A DNA stretch of 64,000 nt, from the NCBI GenBank assembly GCA_000469685.2, contig LS997562.1, forward strand, positions 5,210,015 to 5,274,014. Direction: 5' to 3'. The position numbers were made by a program, and so were the translations under genes. Under the pieces are notes generated by a model, which was not told the DNA's origin, did no database searches, and saw only the letters and a program-made list of their open reading frames with translations. This DNA is from Haemonchus contortus. Its lineage: Eukaryota; Nematoda; Chromadorea; Rhabditida; Trichostrongylidae. The first letter of the stretch is position 1. Every line of letters begins with the position of its first letter. Of the stretch, positions 14,401 through 25,617 are shown one piece after another.

Positions 14401-14843
14401 TTTTACTCAACCTAATATTTGTTAATTGTTAGTTATTGTGGAGGAAAAAAAAATTCAAAAAAAATTGCAAAAGGCGCAAATACTTTTCCGACAACCTAAT
14501 ATAATCATGATGTGAGCTTCTTCCCTGCCTATTTTGTTACACCTTTTTACAGCAATTCCGCTATTAGAAGTCGGCTTGATTTAACAACGAGTTTTTGTCA
14601 TTGGAGCTTTTTCATCCGTCATCAGAAAGAGTTTCGGAGAATTAATGCGTGGTAGAATGATGGCATATAAAATTTTCATGAACAAAACCATATTTTTTTT
14701 ACGTAAATCAGTATTTTCAGCTGGACAGTCTTACGGTAGCTCAATTACGTGGAATAATTGAAGAACAGCTGGCTTGTACTGTAAAAAGCGGTACAAAGAA
14801 AGCTGAACTGGTGGCAATGTTGAAGAAATACTATGGTGTCTAA
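2423..14843 (+). CDS. cku-70: Ku70 (XRCC6) DNA-end-binding subunit with C-terminal SAP domain
   Basis: Ku70 pairs with Ku80 in the nucleus to encircle broken DNA ends and start non-homologous end joining. I resolve 21 exons: 2423-2479, 2531-2608, 3113-3190, 3565-3697, 3869-3962, 4458-4554, 5044-5178, 5791-5892, 6023-6078, 6702-6785, 6951-7050, 7761-7854, 7932-8054, 8655-8743, 8841-8987, 9945-10068, 10181-10264, 11557-11631, 11743-11868, 11993-12078 and 14721-14843. They total 2085 nt, an open frame of 694 residues plus stop (human Ku70 is 609). The N-terminus is acidic (MDDDYEDFDFD). The vWA region has WIDGGANMFE and QTIVYITNDTNPF. The Ku core has ARPPPKEYLDYE, IVLLGFKP, SRFLYPDES and FHVVFLPFAED. 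The last exon is a SAP domain (LTVAQLRGIIEEQ). The exon 8 donor reads CAG|ATATAT rather than GT. The end of exon 11 could instead be 7032. The large introns carry mobile elements. Confidence 0.93.
6190..6592. repeat. Foldback (long inverted-repeat) element in a Ku70 intron
   Basis: Bases about 6196-6360 and 6425-6590 are imperfect reverse complements, roughly 165 bp each, around a loop of about 65 bases. Shared blocks include TTTACCCTTTACTG, ACTTTGTCGAGAATGGG, TAGAACACG and CGCATCCA. It lies between Ku70 exons 9 and 10. No transposase is present, so it is a MITE-like or foldback element. ORFs in this span only reflect the arms. Confidence 0.8.
7163..7492. repeat. SINE-like repeat, head (+) joined to an inverted body (-)
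   Basis: The + strand begins with a tRNA-like head (GGTGCAGCGGCAAGG as A-box region, GGTTCGAATCTCC as B box), then GCCTAGGTC. From about 7290 the sequence matches the reverse strand of the family body (CATTCAGAATGG, GTGACTTGCTGTGGCCAGCC, ATCCTCCCAGAC). It is therefore a composite of two copies in opposite orientation, sitting in the intron after Ku70 exon 11. Confidence 0.7.
12377..14499 (+). mobile_element. Mariner-family transposon in the last Ku70 intron, interrupted by a nested element
   Basis: A 2123-bp element with perfect terminal inverted repeats of about 26 bp (TTAGGTTGTCGGAAAAGTAT...) flanked by TA duplications at 12375-12376 and 14500-14501. Transposase remnants read left to right: a helix-turn-helix-like part near 12690-12860, the first catalytic segment ITGDEK near 12985, HDSARPH near 13247, and PPYSPDLTPTDYH near 13322. 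The last two give the mariner D,D34D spacing. Frame breaks and an in-frame stop near the N-terminal part make it inactive. It is split at 13534-14415 by a second element. Neighbouring exons 12078 and 14721 are undisturbed. Confidence 0.92.
13534..14415 (+). mobile_element. Nested, internally decayed mariner-like element
   Basis: An 882-bp element bounded by perfect inverted repeats of about 29 bp (TTAGGTTGAGTAAAAAGTTT...) and by TA at 13532-13533 and 14416-14417. It sits inside the 3' end of the older mariner's transposase frame. Its own transposase is a shortened, stop-riddled remnant: FFHDSTQPRVA near 14035 and YSPGLAPSDYHLFL near 14123 are recognisable. Length and stops indicate a non-autonomous relic. 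Confidence 0.9.
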
Positions 14844-14954
14844 ACATTGATATCATTCCTACCCTCATTTGGACCTCATTTTCTGCCTCACGTACTTATG
14901 TTGACGTTGTCAAGCTTTACGTTGTAAGAATACTTTTCGTTATAGTTACCAGAA

Positions 14955-14960
14955 AATAAA
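14955..14960 (+). other. Polyadenylation signal AATAAA of Ku70
   Basis: AATAAA lies about 112 bases after the Ku70 TAA, consistent with a short 3' UTR. Confidence 0.65.
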
Positions 14961-16017
14961 GGAACATGTGCAGTTTGCAAATTCTTGGTATTTTTTTTGG
15001 CTTTCATGGGTTGATGAACCCAATGAACTCATTATCTTTTCTAGTGCTCTTCATTTCTTCTCATTTTATGAAGTATCATTTATTATGAGTAATTATCACT
15101 GAGTATAAGCTTGGTTTAGATCGATGTGGATATAAGTTTTCATAGTCGCTACGCCAAAAATATACATCGATTTCTCCTTTTTAGGTCTCCCCGAAGCTGA
15201 ATATGCTTTTCATCCAACGGGGTCTTTTCATGGTAGTTGATTTGTTGGAGGAGAGAAGAGGTGGTCTTCTACCTCACTTTGCCCACGAAAGTCGTGCACC
15301 CTATGGTAATGGGTGGCGATACGATTGTGATTGAAAGGCTTGTGCATGGCGCACTCTGGAAAGGTAATCACCAGTCCACTCGACGAATTATCCTTAACAT
15401 CGTTTCTTATGTAACCAGGATAGGTTATGTTTAGGTACGTTTTTTAAGTCTTGAGTTCAAGTTGATGATGGCGGAAGGACTGTGGGCCCAATGTTGCATT
15501 TTCATGGCCGATAGAATGGGAATGTGAGTTTTTATCCTTTTGGAAGGCGATTATTTTCCAAAATGTTGAGGGATGCATGTTCCTTACAATTCGTTGGTGG
15601 GATGGGCTCTTATTCATAGCAAGTGTCTCTATCATGTTGTCGATAAGTTATCTCAGAATACATTTTGCACGTAATCGTCTATTTAGTTGGAGCCGTATAG
15701 CAAATGAAGTAAATATGCAAATAATTATAATAGAAGGTGGTCATGGAGGTGTGAAGAATTTAACGCTCGGCCTTCGAACTCAATCACAGCTGTGCAATAT
15801 ATGTATTTGACTTACATTTGAAGTCGGAATGGTACGAAGAGCCTATGGGCCTACACAAGCTTATGAAGGTCGTTAGACATGAAGTCAGTTTCACCTACTT
15901 CGTGTGCGGTGTACTGAGTAAGAGCTGATAGGGGACAACAGTGATACATCGAAACACGATTAGCGAATCGATTTCATTACATTATAATATATCGAAAAGT
16001 CTAAAGACTTTGCCGTT
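14961..16017. other. Intergenic sequence, no supported gene
   Basis: Only short ORFs without splice context or family resemblance. AT-rich near 15040-15120. Confidence 0.5.
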
Positions 16018-16288
16018 AATCGATCCCTTTTTGGGATGCGCCGTGCTTTCGACCTCTATCCAGAATCGTACTGGTGTTTTGAATGCTTATGTGACCAATA
16101 CAATGACTTGCGGTGGCTAGCCGATGTAAAGTCAGTGCCTTTATGCTCCCAGATGGGCCTGGTACCGATTAATCGACCGAGGAGGGTTGGAAGACTTGGT
16201 TGGCTAAGGTGAGATCCGATCCAGGATTAAATCCTTGGACCGTGCTGTGTGAAAGTGCGCCACTTGTCACTACACCACACACCACGCT
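16018..16288 (-). repeat. SINE-like repeat, near full length
   Basis: Minus-strand copy. On the + strand it reads body first (CAATGACTTGCGGTGGC, GGGCCTGGTACCGATTAATCGACC) and ends with the reverse-complemented tRNA-like head (GTGCGCCACTTGTCACTAC). The tail end contains a GATTAACG block shared with the copy at 20341. Confidence 0.8.
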
Positions 16289-17574
16289 ATATCAGATCAC
16301 ATCGTATTAGATAAACGTATTACGTTATATCTTATTTATTATTATTTATTGTTGTTTACGCTACATTTCAATATGATATGCTATACTGATTTTATAAATT
16401 ATATTAGTTTTTTTATAGATATAATCGACATTGTTTTACATTAGATTGTCATTCCATCACATCCAAAATTTAATTTCAATAGCCAGGCTTTATTTACTTA
16501 TTTATTGATTTACCAAGTATACATTTTTACATAAATCTTCGGTTGGAAGGAATTTATGCCCTTTCGTACACTGTTTCACACTTGAATAAGTGCGTGACAG
16601 AGTCCGATTAGCGATAATCCATGATATGGCCGTTTAATCAGATAATTGCAGTGTAGGGGTGTCGTCATAGATACGGACTGGTTATGGACCCAACGGGAAA
16701 AGCTAACAGAATGCAAATAGATCATGAGTAAACATGAGACAGAGGCATGAATTATGGATCAAGTTGTCCTCGTCGTCGGTGCCGAAATGGTTTGAAATGA
16801 ACCGATAAGTTTTAAATTCCTGGTGACGACGAAAAGCCCCTACTCAATGGCCTCCTAGGTGATGACAGCGATAAGGCAGAAGAGGTTTTTTGTAGTCCGT
16901 TGTGTATTTTCGCACTTAGATAATCTTTTTGCACTCCGATGAAAAAGCTCTCACTACACAGCTTTTTTACACTTTCAATTCTGACACACCCAGAACCCCT
17001 TCTCAGTTTTCTCTCTTATTCGGTCTTCCTTCAAGGCTCGGTGCTTTTTTCCACATTTTTTAGGCAATAATGGGAATAGAATTTCAATAAAACGGATTCC
17101 AGGCGTCGAGGAACGGATCAATTGAAATTCCAAATGGTCCCAATTCAGACCTACAAATACCAGTTTGGAGTATCGCTTCCAAGATGAGATGAGACGGAGT
17201 AGTCGCTCGAGTATTCTTCGTTGAAATGACTTTAATTTCTAGTGATTTAGGTGCATTGGAAACTTTTTTTACTCATAGCTAACCAAATTTTCAGCCTCTA
17301 CGGTCAGCAATTTGTTCATGTAGGCTTAGTAAAGGATCAGCCATCCCTGGAAGGATGCGGATGCTAGCTCGGATAACGTCTAATGGTTAGAGGACATGAG
17401 GCATACCAAGCGACCTTAGTTCAGGATGGATATCAAATGTGTGTGCTCTTCCGTAAGGAATTGAGATAAACGCCACCAGTTTGATGTCTCTTCTTCTAAC
17501 CTGGAGATGGGAATTTTTAAGCACATGAAAACTCCGATCTTGGAACTTCTTGGCGGTAATTAGTTTCGTTTCTG
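16289..17574. other. Gene-poor region with a tRNA-like A-box block
   Basis: AT-rich near 16300-16560. At 17368-17400 TCTAATGGTTAGAGGACATGA resembles the D-arm of a tRNA, but no B box follows at the right distance. No gene supported. Confidence 0.4.
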
Positions 17575-17780
17575 GGATCCACCTCTGTGTTCGGCCCTTT
17601 TCAAAATCGTAGTGACGTTTGAATGTGTAATGACCTAAATACTGAATTGATGTGACAACCCGATGGCGATTTTATCCTCTCAGATGGGCCTGGTACCAAT
17701 TCACCTCCGCCCCGGAGGTAAGGAAGGCTTGGTTGCCCTGGAAGTGTATTCATCTTGGGTTCGATCTCCCTAACATGCCT
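17575..17780 (-). repeat. SINE-like repeat, diverged minus-strand fragment
   Basis: Contains CAGATGGGCCTGGTACCAATT, GGTAAGGAAGGCTTGGTT and GGGTTCGATCTCCC in family order on the minus strand. The central part is diverged. Confidence 0.6.
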
Positions 17781-18371
17781 TTGTGCTAGTTGGCGGCGTC
17801 ACTTTCTCTGCCCGTCTACGTCCTTCTTCTAATCTGTGCTCAGTTAGTTGTAAGTAGCAACTTTTGAAGCAGTCATATGACCAAAATAGGTTTTGGTATA
17901 GCAGCTTCCAGAGACAGGAAGTCTTTTCAAGGGTTCTAAACATGAAAAACCCCACCCGACTTTCTTGCCATGAATAGCAAGTTTATTTAGGGCATGCACT
18001 TTCAGAATGGCTGACGCAAAACTTTCTTTCTATAAAATCACAGGTTTAATGATTCGACGTAAAGGCTGAAGTTGGTTTTGTTGACCGGAACTTGAACTAC
18101 AGCTCTGAGTACTCGACGAATTGTGAAGAATGGGAATGAACAAGTGTTTGGGTGAACTATTTTTCACTTAGCTGTATGGTTGACTCCTATTTACCAATTT
18201 GACTCTGGTTTACTGAATGTTTCCGCTTTTGCAGCGTTCAAGACCTTCCTCTAAATAGGATTGACTATGAACTTTTGAATTGTGGGACGTCTTGATGGGC
18301 TGAGAAGGATCAGAGGCAAGTGGTATAGTCTTCGGATTGCATCTTTTCTAATTCCATCTTGTCTTTTATTT

Positions 18372-18438
18372 TCCCAGTTGGGTAGCACCGCAATCGTCTG
18401 GGAGGAAGAAAGCAGTAGCTCGTACATAGATCAGTTCG
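18372..18438 (+). other. Exon-like open segment, no recognised product
   Basis: TTTCCCAG precedes an open frame reading LGSTAIVWEEESSSSYIDQF, followed by a good donor GTAAGC at 18439. I cannot link it to other exons or name a family, so it may be a decayed or orphan gene piece. Confidence 0.2.
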
Positions 18439-19533
18439 TAAGCCATGTAGAGGTCAGCTATGAGTTGAAAGTTACCACAAGTCTGAAAAAAGTCGGATAT
18501 GTGCGCACACTGAATGGGACCCTGCCCAACTTCTGACGGAGGGTTCCTGTGGAAGCTCAAGGAACATGTCGAAAGATGACGTTCTGGGGACCCTTGATGT
18601 AGCCTAGGATCTCTCTAAATTTCTAGCTAGTCTCTTGCATCTTTTGCTAGTTGTTTGCCCTAACTAGTTGCCTTGCCGCGTAACATACCGTTCGTGACTG
18701 CAGTAGCTACGCCCACCTTCCATCTTTGCTTGGTAGAGTATCAACTGGCAGAGGTTGCAAGTGTGTCTCTAGGCCTCAGGTGACCAATGCCTCTGTTAGG
18801 GTCTACTCCAATGGGTAGTACTTCACCATGCATGTGATTCTAATCAGTAGTATTTCAAGGTCTATCCAGAACTTCCCAGATCTCATTGGGCTAGGTGGCC
18901 GACGAAGCGTCAGCATACGCCCGCGTCCCTCTCATAGTGACTTCGCTTTTTGTTTACACAGCAAAAGTACCTATTGTGTGTCCACATAGCGCAGGCAAAC
19001 GTAACATCAGCTGGGTTCCGTAGCGCAGTGCGTCGTACGACCGCAGGCAATAGAGCTCCACTTAGGCTACCTCTGACATTTCTACGTCATCTTTTGAAAT
19101 CTCAGCTAATTACTATTCAGTATCGCGTGCAATCACTGTAGCATTATATAGCCAGTACATAGTCCCCAATCATTGGCAGTTTTGATGCTCTCTGGGGGTT
19201 AAGACAGATTTCTTCTCCATCTTGTTTTATGCAGCAGCCTAAAGTAACGTAAAAAGTAGTCGAGGGACTCCTTACTACCGGTCTTATTTTCTGTCCCGCT
19301 ATATTGCTAGGATTTCGTTGAGTTGTTCCACAACGATTTTTCTCTCGATCCCTTCTATCGATAAATCTATCTGTTTCTTTCATTTTTTCCTATCACGATT
19401 TTCAGATTCGATCAGTCATTCAGCCCTTCGAAAGATTTCCAAATTGAATCTTCCTTTGTTCTGCTTTGGCACGCCTGCACAAATGATTTTTTTTTTTGCG
19501 ATTTTTCCTATTGATTCATATTTTTGAAACCAG

Positions 19534-19741
19534 GAATTCCCCATCTTCGAAGGTTCCTATTATGGAAAGAGGACAAAGCGCAGGCATAGCATTCCGACGT
19601 GGCTGGTCATCAAGTCTTCGCCACATAATTATAACACGTCTACATTCCGATTTGTAAATGCCATTGGTGAATGGTACCTTTTTTTTGATAGCTGTTGGGA
19701 AAGCCAGGATTATTTCCGGATACATTCGGAAATACTGCACT
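19534..19741 (+). other. Open reading stretch of unknown origin
   Basis: A + strand frame starting with residues EFPIFEGSYYGKRTKRRHS and continuing to a TAG at 19739-19741 has no stop for about 68 codons. It lacks an ATG and is preceded by ACCAG. No family is recognised. It could be a coding relic or chance. Confidence 0.2.
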
Positions 19742-20340
19742 ATCGGTACTAGTCAACTTCTAAAATTTCAATCTGAACCTTGATTTTGATCCTTACCCGT
19801 CTTTGATAGAGAAAGTTACTGTCTTAACAGCGTAATCAAAAAAGATCCGTCCAATTCCCGACTTCTGACTGCATCTTTCCGATAACCTGTGCATTGTGTA
19901 GGACTGACCCCTTCTACGCATCGACAGGTTTCCTATTTCTCCAATTCCACATTCCCCCATCTTGTTTTTTGCAGTGGGTAAACGGAATTCTGCTTGTCTT
20001 CCTATGGAAATATTTAGCTTTTTCATAATTTAACGATTCGCCCGATTAAATCCTTTCACTCGCTAGTGGAATCGTGTTTAGTTTTTATCCGAAAGAAATT
20101 GTGGAGAATCAATGGGACGTGTATGGTGGAGTGCATTTTGACAGCTGGCTTACAGCATATTTCCACTTCAGTTTCTTGTATTATTTTCCGTATTCAGTGA
20201 ATTTATACTTCAATCAAATAGGTCGTAAAGTTACCTTACAGACCTTTTTTCAGCTTTTATAATGGAATTCAAAAGGGCATACAGGGTCCATACAGTCAAG
20301 GTCATACTCTGTTTGAATTATTAAAGTTATCGTTATTTTC

Positions 20341-20640
20341 AGGGCGGAGGTGGTGTAGTGGCAAGTGGCGCACTATCTCACACGTACGATCAGGGGTTCA
20401 AATCCCGGACCGATACCCGCCTAGGCCAACCAAGCCTTCCATCTCTCCGGGGTCGGTGAATTGGTACCAGACTTGTCTGGGAGGATAAAAGCACTGACTT
20501 GTTCATCGGCTGGCCACCGCAAGTCATTGTATAGGCCACATACGCACTCATTACGCCACTACGATTCTGAATGGAAGTCGAGTGCGGGGGTGCATCCCTC
20601 ATACGGGATTGATTAACGCCAAAAGCTCTATCCTTTTATC
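20341..20640 (+). repeat. SINE-like repeat, best full-length copy
   Basis: The copy that shows the family best. An A-box-like GGTGTAGTGGCAAGTGG at 20351-20367 and B box GGGTTCAAATCCC at 20395-20407 form a tRNA-like head. A body of about 200 bp follows (GCCTAGGCCAACCAAGCC, GGTCGGTGAATTGGTACC, GGAGGATAAAAGCACTGACT, GGCCACCGCAAGTCATTG, TACGATTCTGAATGGAAGTC). The end is a TATCC/TTATCC-rich tail. No ORF belongs to it. Confidence 0.85.
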
Positions 20641-20734
20641 CTTTATCGTTATTTTCAGAGCATTTCTTTGGGAAGTAATAGTATAAGTCCGAAGTATGTA
20701 GTGAGTGTGTAGAGTCTTTCAGTGGTGAGATATG

Positions 20735-21075
20735 CCGATGTGTCCTCCCGACGAATCGACAAGACCCGTTCCTACCGGGTTGGGTTAATAATCAACCGAC
20801 CCTTGGATGAGTATAAACCGAGATCCGATCTTGGACCGTGAGTGTGAAAGTGCGCCGATTGGACCGTCGCGATCACCAGGGGTTATCTCCAGGGATTTGA
20901 AAGGACCACGCCAGGGCGGCCACCTGCACTATGGTCAGTCGGATTGTAAAGTAGACCAAGCAAATAAATTATGACGGTACGGACAGGTGATGCAGGTGAT
21001 CATACAGTGTACGCTCTAAAACCCCTCTGCGATTCTCAGTGGAGGTAGAATGCGTGGCGTATCTCCATGCAATCC
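20735..21075. repeat. Rearranged SINE-like fragments
   Basis: A minus-orientation fragment (about 20735-20880, with AATAATCAACCGACCC and GTGTGAAAGTGCGCC) is followed by a + fragment (about 20985-21075, CTGCGATTCTCAGTGGAGG, CATGCAATCCC). Both are diverged. Confidence 0.5.
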
Positions 21076-23194
21076 CATGGCGCCATCGCTTTTATTAAGG
21101 CTCACTGGGAAAAAGAGCCGGCGATCTGGTTTCTTTCCTTCCCGCGAGCTGGTCAATTTTGCGATTTACGTAAATTCATGTCATTCCTGTTGACTCATCG
21201 AGCCATCGTCATTTCAGCAATTCCATCGATTCGTCTGATAACGCTCCTTTTCGATAGGCTGTTGGCCCTTAGGCTTCCGTCCCAGTGCGCCTTATTGTAC
21301 TTCTTCACCAGTTCTTCCTGATAGTCTGCTATCATTTTTGATCATTTCTTCATAACCCTGCGGGATTTTTGATAGTTCCTCCTTTCCCCGCTCAAATCTT
21401 CACCTACTGGCATATCTTCATCTTCTTGGATTTTTGAGCTTAAATAAATAAATATAAGCCGACGGATTAGACAGGTTTAAAAGTAAACGGATGAGTAACC
21501 GTTACTCTCAGCCTTTTGTCAAAAGTTCGAGCACTTGGAGCTGTCTTGGAGTCCTGGAGCGGTTTTTAAGTAAACTAGAACTCTCATGTAGTACTTGTTA
21601 TCGCAGTCCTCACCGTACTAAGGTCAAGATGTTCTTTTCTTGGCCGCAAGCCAACACTTTGCCTCATCACGTGTCAACTGTAAACAAATGCCTGTCCTGA
21701 AATGTGGATCCACCTCTCGCTGTCAATTCGACGCATTCGTTTGTTTAGGCTTTTGTCGTCTTCTGAACAGCTTTACGGAACTGGATTGATTAGTTCGCAT
21801 TGATTTTGATGCTTGTTGTCTAGGAACTTTATTGATTTCCCCTTTTCCTATGACATTTGCATAGCTTAATGCTATAATAGCCTTCCCATTTGGTTCAACT
21901 CTAGAATCTCTCCCGATCGTGCTCGCTATCCTATTGAATGGGTTATTGAATGCCGCATTCATCTTGTAAAGACAGTCACTCACATTAATCCAGGTTGGAA
22001 AGTTGAGCATTCAAATGCATTCAAAATTTTGGGCAGAAATCGAGTACGTGGCTCATTCATACCCGGTCACGTTAACTCTCTCCTCTATCCTTAATTCACA
22101 TTTTTCAGATAGGAAAATACTTTTTTTATTCTATCACTTCAACATGTTAGCAGCTCAGACTATTCTTCATAGAGAAATAATGTCAACTCTACAAATCACG
22201 CCCACTGCGGAGACTCCGCCTACTGCGCTGAACCGTGCTGGTCGTTGTAGTTGTGGTTGCCTCTATAAATTGTGCAGTTATTTCTTTAGTATTTTTGAGC
22301 CAATGCAAACTATCACAGTTTGCTGATGTGCTGAATCAGTCCTGGCTCCCAACCCACAGATCATTCATCAGGTAGTCATGCCCACGACTATCAGGTAGTC
22401 TCGCCCACCACCTCAAAGATTAGAGAAACTACTGTTTTGTTTATCGTTGAGCCAGAAGGATTGGCTGATTCAGTTCTTTCGCTTCTTTTGAAGGTCACAC
22501 CAAAGATTTTTATTGATTTCTCAGACTCTCGGACATACCAAGACAAGGAGCCCTTAATTTTTAATAACGCTCAACATACCTGAAGAGACGCTGATAGCCC
22601 TACTCTTCTGCCTTATCGCCGTTGCCGTCGCGGCGTTTTCGTAGATGTTGTGGGAATTTCACAGAATGCCCCTTTTATAGCAGCTCACCGTACTAGCATT
22701 CAGAGAACGATGAACTTCTTCTTTCACGTGGTCGTCGAAGCAGAACCGTCGTCCAAGCAAAAGTTTCTGTGATTTCACGGAACGGGTGCTAAAGAACACT
22801 AGAAACGCCGAAAGAACAGGTGGAACTGCTGTTGAAGTTACGGCAGCTGTGTTCATTGGGAAAAGGTATTGTTGGTAAAGTTTCCGCCTAGTTGGAACAC
22901 AATAGGCGCTAACTGGTACTGCGAAGCACTGAGGAATCATTTGTAAGTATATCAGAACCGGCTGCGATTAATGGTGAGCAAGGGCGTAAGCATTCCACAC
23001 GGCTTCTCTTGAAAGGCTGAGCGCCCAACTGGTACGACGTGGGCATTGTGGAATGCTACCCAAGTACATCGACCATATTGGGGCGTAGGTGGAAGAGTAA
23101 GGCGGTCTCTAATCTTCAAACTGGCAAAAGCACTTTGAAAAATAGAGATAGTAGATAAACGTTATAGTGGATAAAGTTATCTGTCGCTGATCAG
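21076..23194. other. Gene-poor region
   Basis: Several unrelated short ORFs on both strands, none with convincing splice signals or family motifs. Confidence 0.45.
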
Positions 23195-23462
23195 CCCCGT
23201 TTGTGGGAGCGCCCAGGCATTCGACTTTCATTCAGAATCGTTGTGACGTTTGAATGCGTATGTGACCTATACAATGACTTGCGGTGGCCAGCCGATGCAG
23301 AAGTCAGTGCTTTTATCCTCCCAGACTATTCTGGGTACCAATTAACCGACTTCGGAGTAATGGAAAACTAGGTTGGCTATGTTGGTATCGATCCGGGATT
23401 CAATCTCCGGACAACTCTTATGTGGTAGTGCGCCATTCGCCACTACGCCATCTGTGCCATGA
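23195..23462 (-). repeat. SINE-like repeat, near full length
   Basis: Minus-strand copy with TACAATGACTTGCGGTGGCC, TTTTATCCTCCCAGAC, GGTACCAATTAACCGAC and a head ending GTAGTGCGCCATTCGCCACTA on the + strand. Among the better-conserved copies. Confidence 0.8.
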
Positions 23463-24510
23463 CGTAACCTCTGAGGAAAAGGAAGAAAATATTGTCCAAC
23501 GGCATATCCGTAAATATCGTGGGCCTTATTCATGAGATTGCCATCGTTTTACTCAGTCGGCCCATTGCGTCAGACACCCAGAGCCATTTGACGGAAGGCA
23601 CTGAAGTGTTTCCATAGAAACTTTCCTCTGTCTGTCGGGGGTTATGTGGCCATGCATATGGCCGTAAAACATGACGTCATTGTAAAAATTTATCGATTTT
23701 TATTTCTTGCTTGCTTAATTTCTTCACTGTGTTTGTTGTGTTTGTTGTCACTTCATAATAGTGTTTGGGAACCGTCTTTATCAGTGCCATACCTTTTCCC
23801 GGTTTTGTTTTTTGTTTGTCTTGGATATCCTTTTTTATCGCCGTGAAGTACCTTTTACTACACTACAATCCATATTTTTGCTGACTTTCTTCTAGAATAA
23901 CTACTTACAACGTACTACTGTCCATTATCATTGGTAATTTTAACTTTTCTTTGTTGTTCTTGTGATTGCCCCAAATTCCAGTCGGCGGTATTGAGCCATT
24001 ATTCCATTTATATGTTTATATTTTTAGATTTTTCACAATTTTTGTGACCGCTACCCCTTCTTATACGTTATACACTTCATGTTACTGCTTACAATTTTTT
24101 TATAATGATAACTATATAATTTTGCATTTTTTCCACACTCTTTTTGTTTTTACATTTTTTTTCAATTTTTACTTCATATACTACTGTTTTTTGTTCTCTA
24201 CAAAAACAGCGGGTCGGTTGTTTCTACTTTTTCTGATTACTTTCGGGATTTTTCACTGATTTTATTAAAGATTTTCTTTATTTTTTCACCTAACTACTTA
24301 TTTTTTCTAAATATCTATTATCCATATGCTAAGCTGCGAATTATTTTATCACTTTCAATAGGGCTGATAAACTTTACTATCAAAAATCCATTTCGGAATA
24401 TTTTCTGTCGGTATTGAGTTACTAATCCCTTTTCGGATGCCTTGATTCTCAAATTCTGGTTAGCTTATCATTTTTTCCATGTTTTATTTCTACCGTGCAG
24501 TGTTTCAGCC

Positions 24511-24546
<36 letters not shown>

Positions 24547-25242
24547 AAAAAAGGCGAGGTAACAGGGTCGGGTCAACGCTTCTGCATAAACCATGGGTAA
24601 GATACTGTCTACGTCAGAAGAAGTTTTAACGTCAGAAGCGAGTAGCTGTCCAAAAAAAATGAGGGAGAAAAATGGATTTTGCACTTAACTAACGTTCAGT
24701 TATCTCTCAACCTGGAGCTGCTCGATTTTTGTAGAACTTTGGCCTGAGATCTCTATTCTATTTTCTAGGGATACACAATCTTACCTCTTCGTATTTGGTT
24801 AATAGACTTTATGAGCAAGTGAAGTACGTGTCACATTCCACTGATTGATTGATTGATTGATTAGTTGATTTACAACTTGTTTACTTTTAAATTGTATTTT
24901 CCAATTACCCATAGTTTATTTATGATTGTTATTGTGTTTCCTGTTTTGCTTTCTCAGGCATATTCGCCTCGTGCTGCCGCGTAGCTCCGCCCCCATATTC
25001 CCACACTCATCTCGTACTGCATCTCATTATTAGGTCGTCACCATCAGCAACGATGTATCACATTTCTCATTTGATTCTACCTGCCTACCTGGGCCGTCCT
25101 GGTTATGAGACTCCAAATATATCGATTTTACATTTATTCTTTTTTATTTATGAGCAAAGCGTAGATTAACAACGGCTTTTACTACATACATCTAAGCAAC
25201 CAACGAATGTTTATGGGTTCTCTCTTCCGGCCCGACACATAC
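23463..25242. other. AT-rich gene-poor region with C34 homopolymer
   Basis: Very T-rich from 23800 to 24500. An uninterrupted run of about 34 C lies at 24511-24544, followed by A8. A short (GATT)n run occurs near 24842. No gene seen. Confidence 0.7.
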
Positions 25243-25499
25243 ATTTTTTCTCTTTATGGGTATAAGTACTCTTGAAACTGGGTGAGCTGACAGGAAGTTG
25301 TATTCTGATGAATACAACCCTTCCACCGCACTATCCTTTGGGTCATGAAATGGTTCAAATGCGAAAGTGAGCAAAGATGGATTGCTGTCCATCCCATACA
25401 ATGCCTCGAGACCAAGTCCTGCTTCAGTCGGCCGAATTTTTTGGGAATTCGGATCTGTTGTTAGGCAACCCATTCGTCTGGGATCATAAAAATACAGAC
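25243..25499 (-). CDS. Exon-like minus-strand open segment, unknown product
   Basis: A frame of 85 codons without stops (includes FYDPRRMGCLTTDPN and GLYSSEYNFLSAHPVSR) ends at a good donor, AAAAAAT|GTATGT. The acceptor side (ACAAG) is weak. I do not recognise the family. Minus-strand sequence near 25950-26260 contains further coding-like but stop-broken pieces, so this may be a decayed gene or transposon. Confidence 0.35.
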
Positions 25500-25617
25500 C
25501 TTGTCTCTTCAGCTATTCGTCACGACGTCTACCGAGTATATGTATATCGCCCATGCTCATTGAAGGATCAGAAGGGCTCCTTTTCAACGTGGTATTCCTT
25601 TGTTCCTTTATTTAAAG

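Noticed and set aside
17368..17430. A tRNA-Glu-like D-arm (TCTAATGGTTAGAGG).
   Set aside because: No B box or pairing acceptor stem at tRNA distance.
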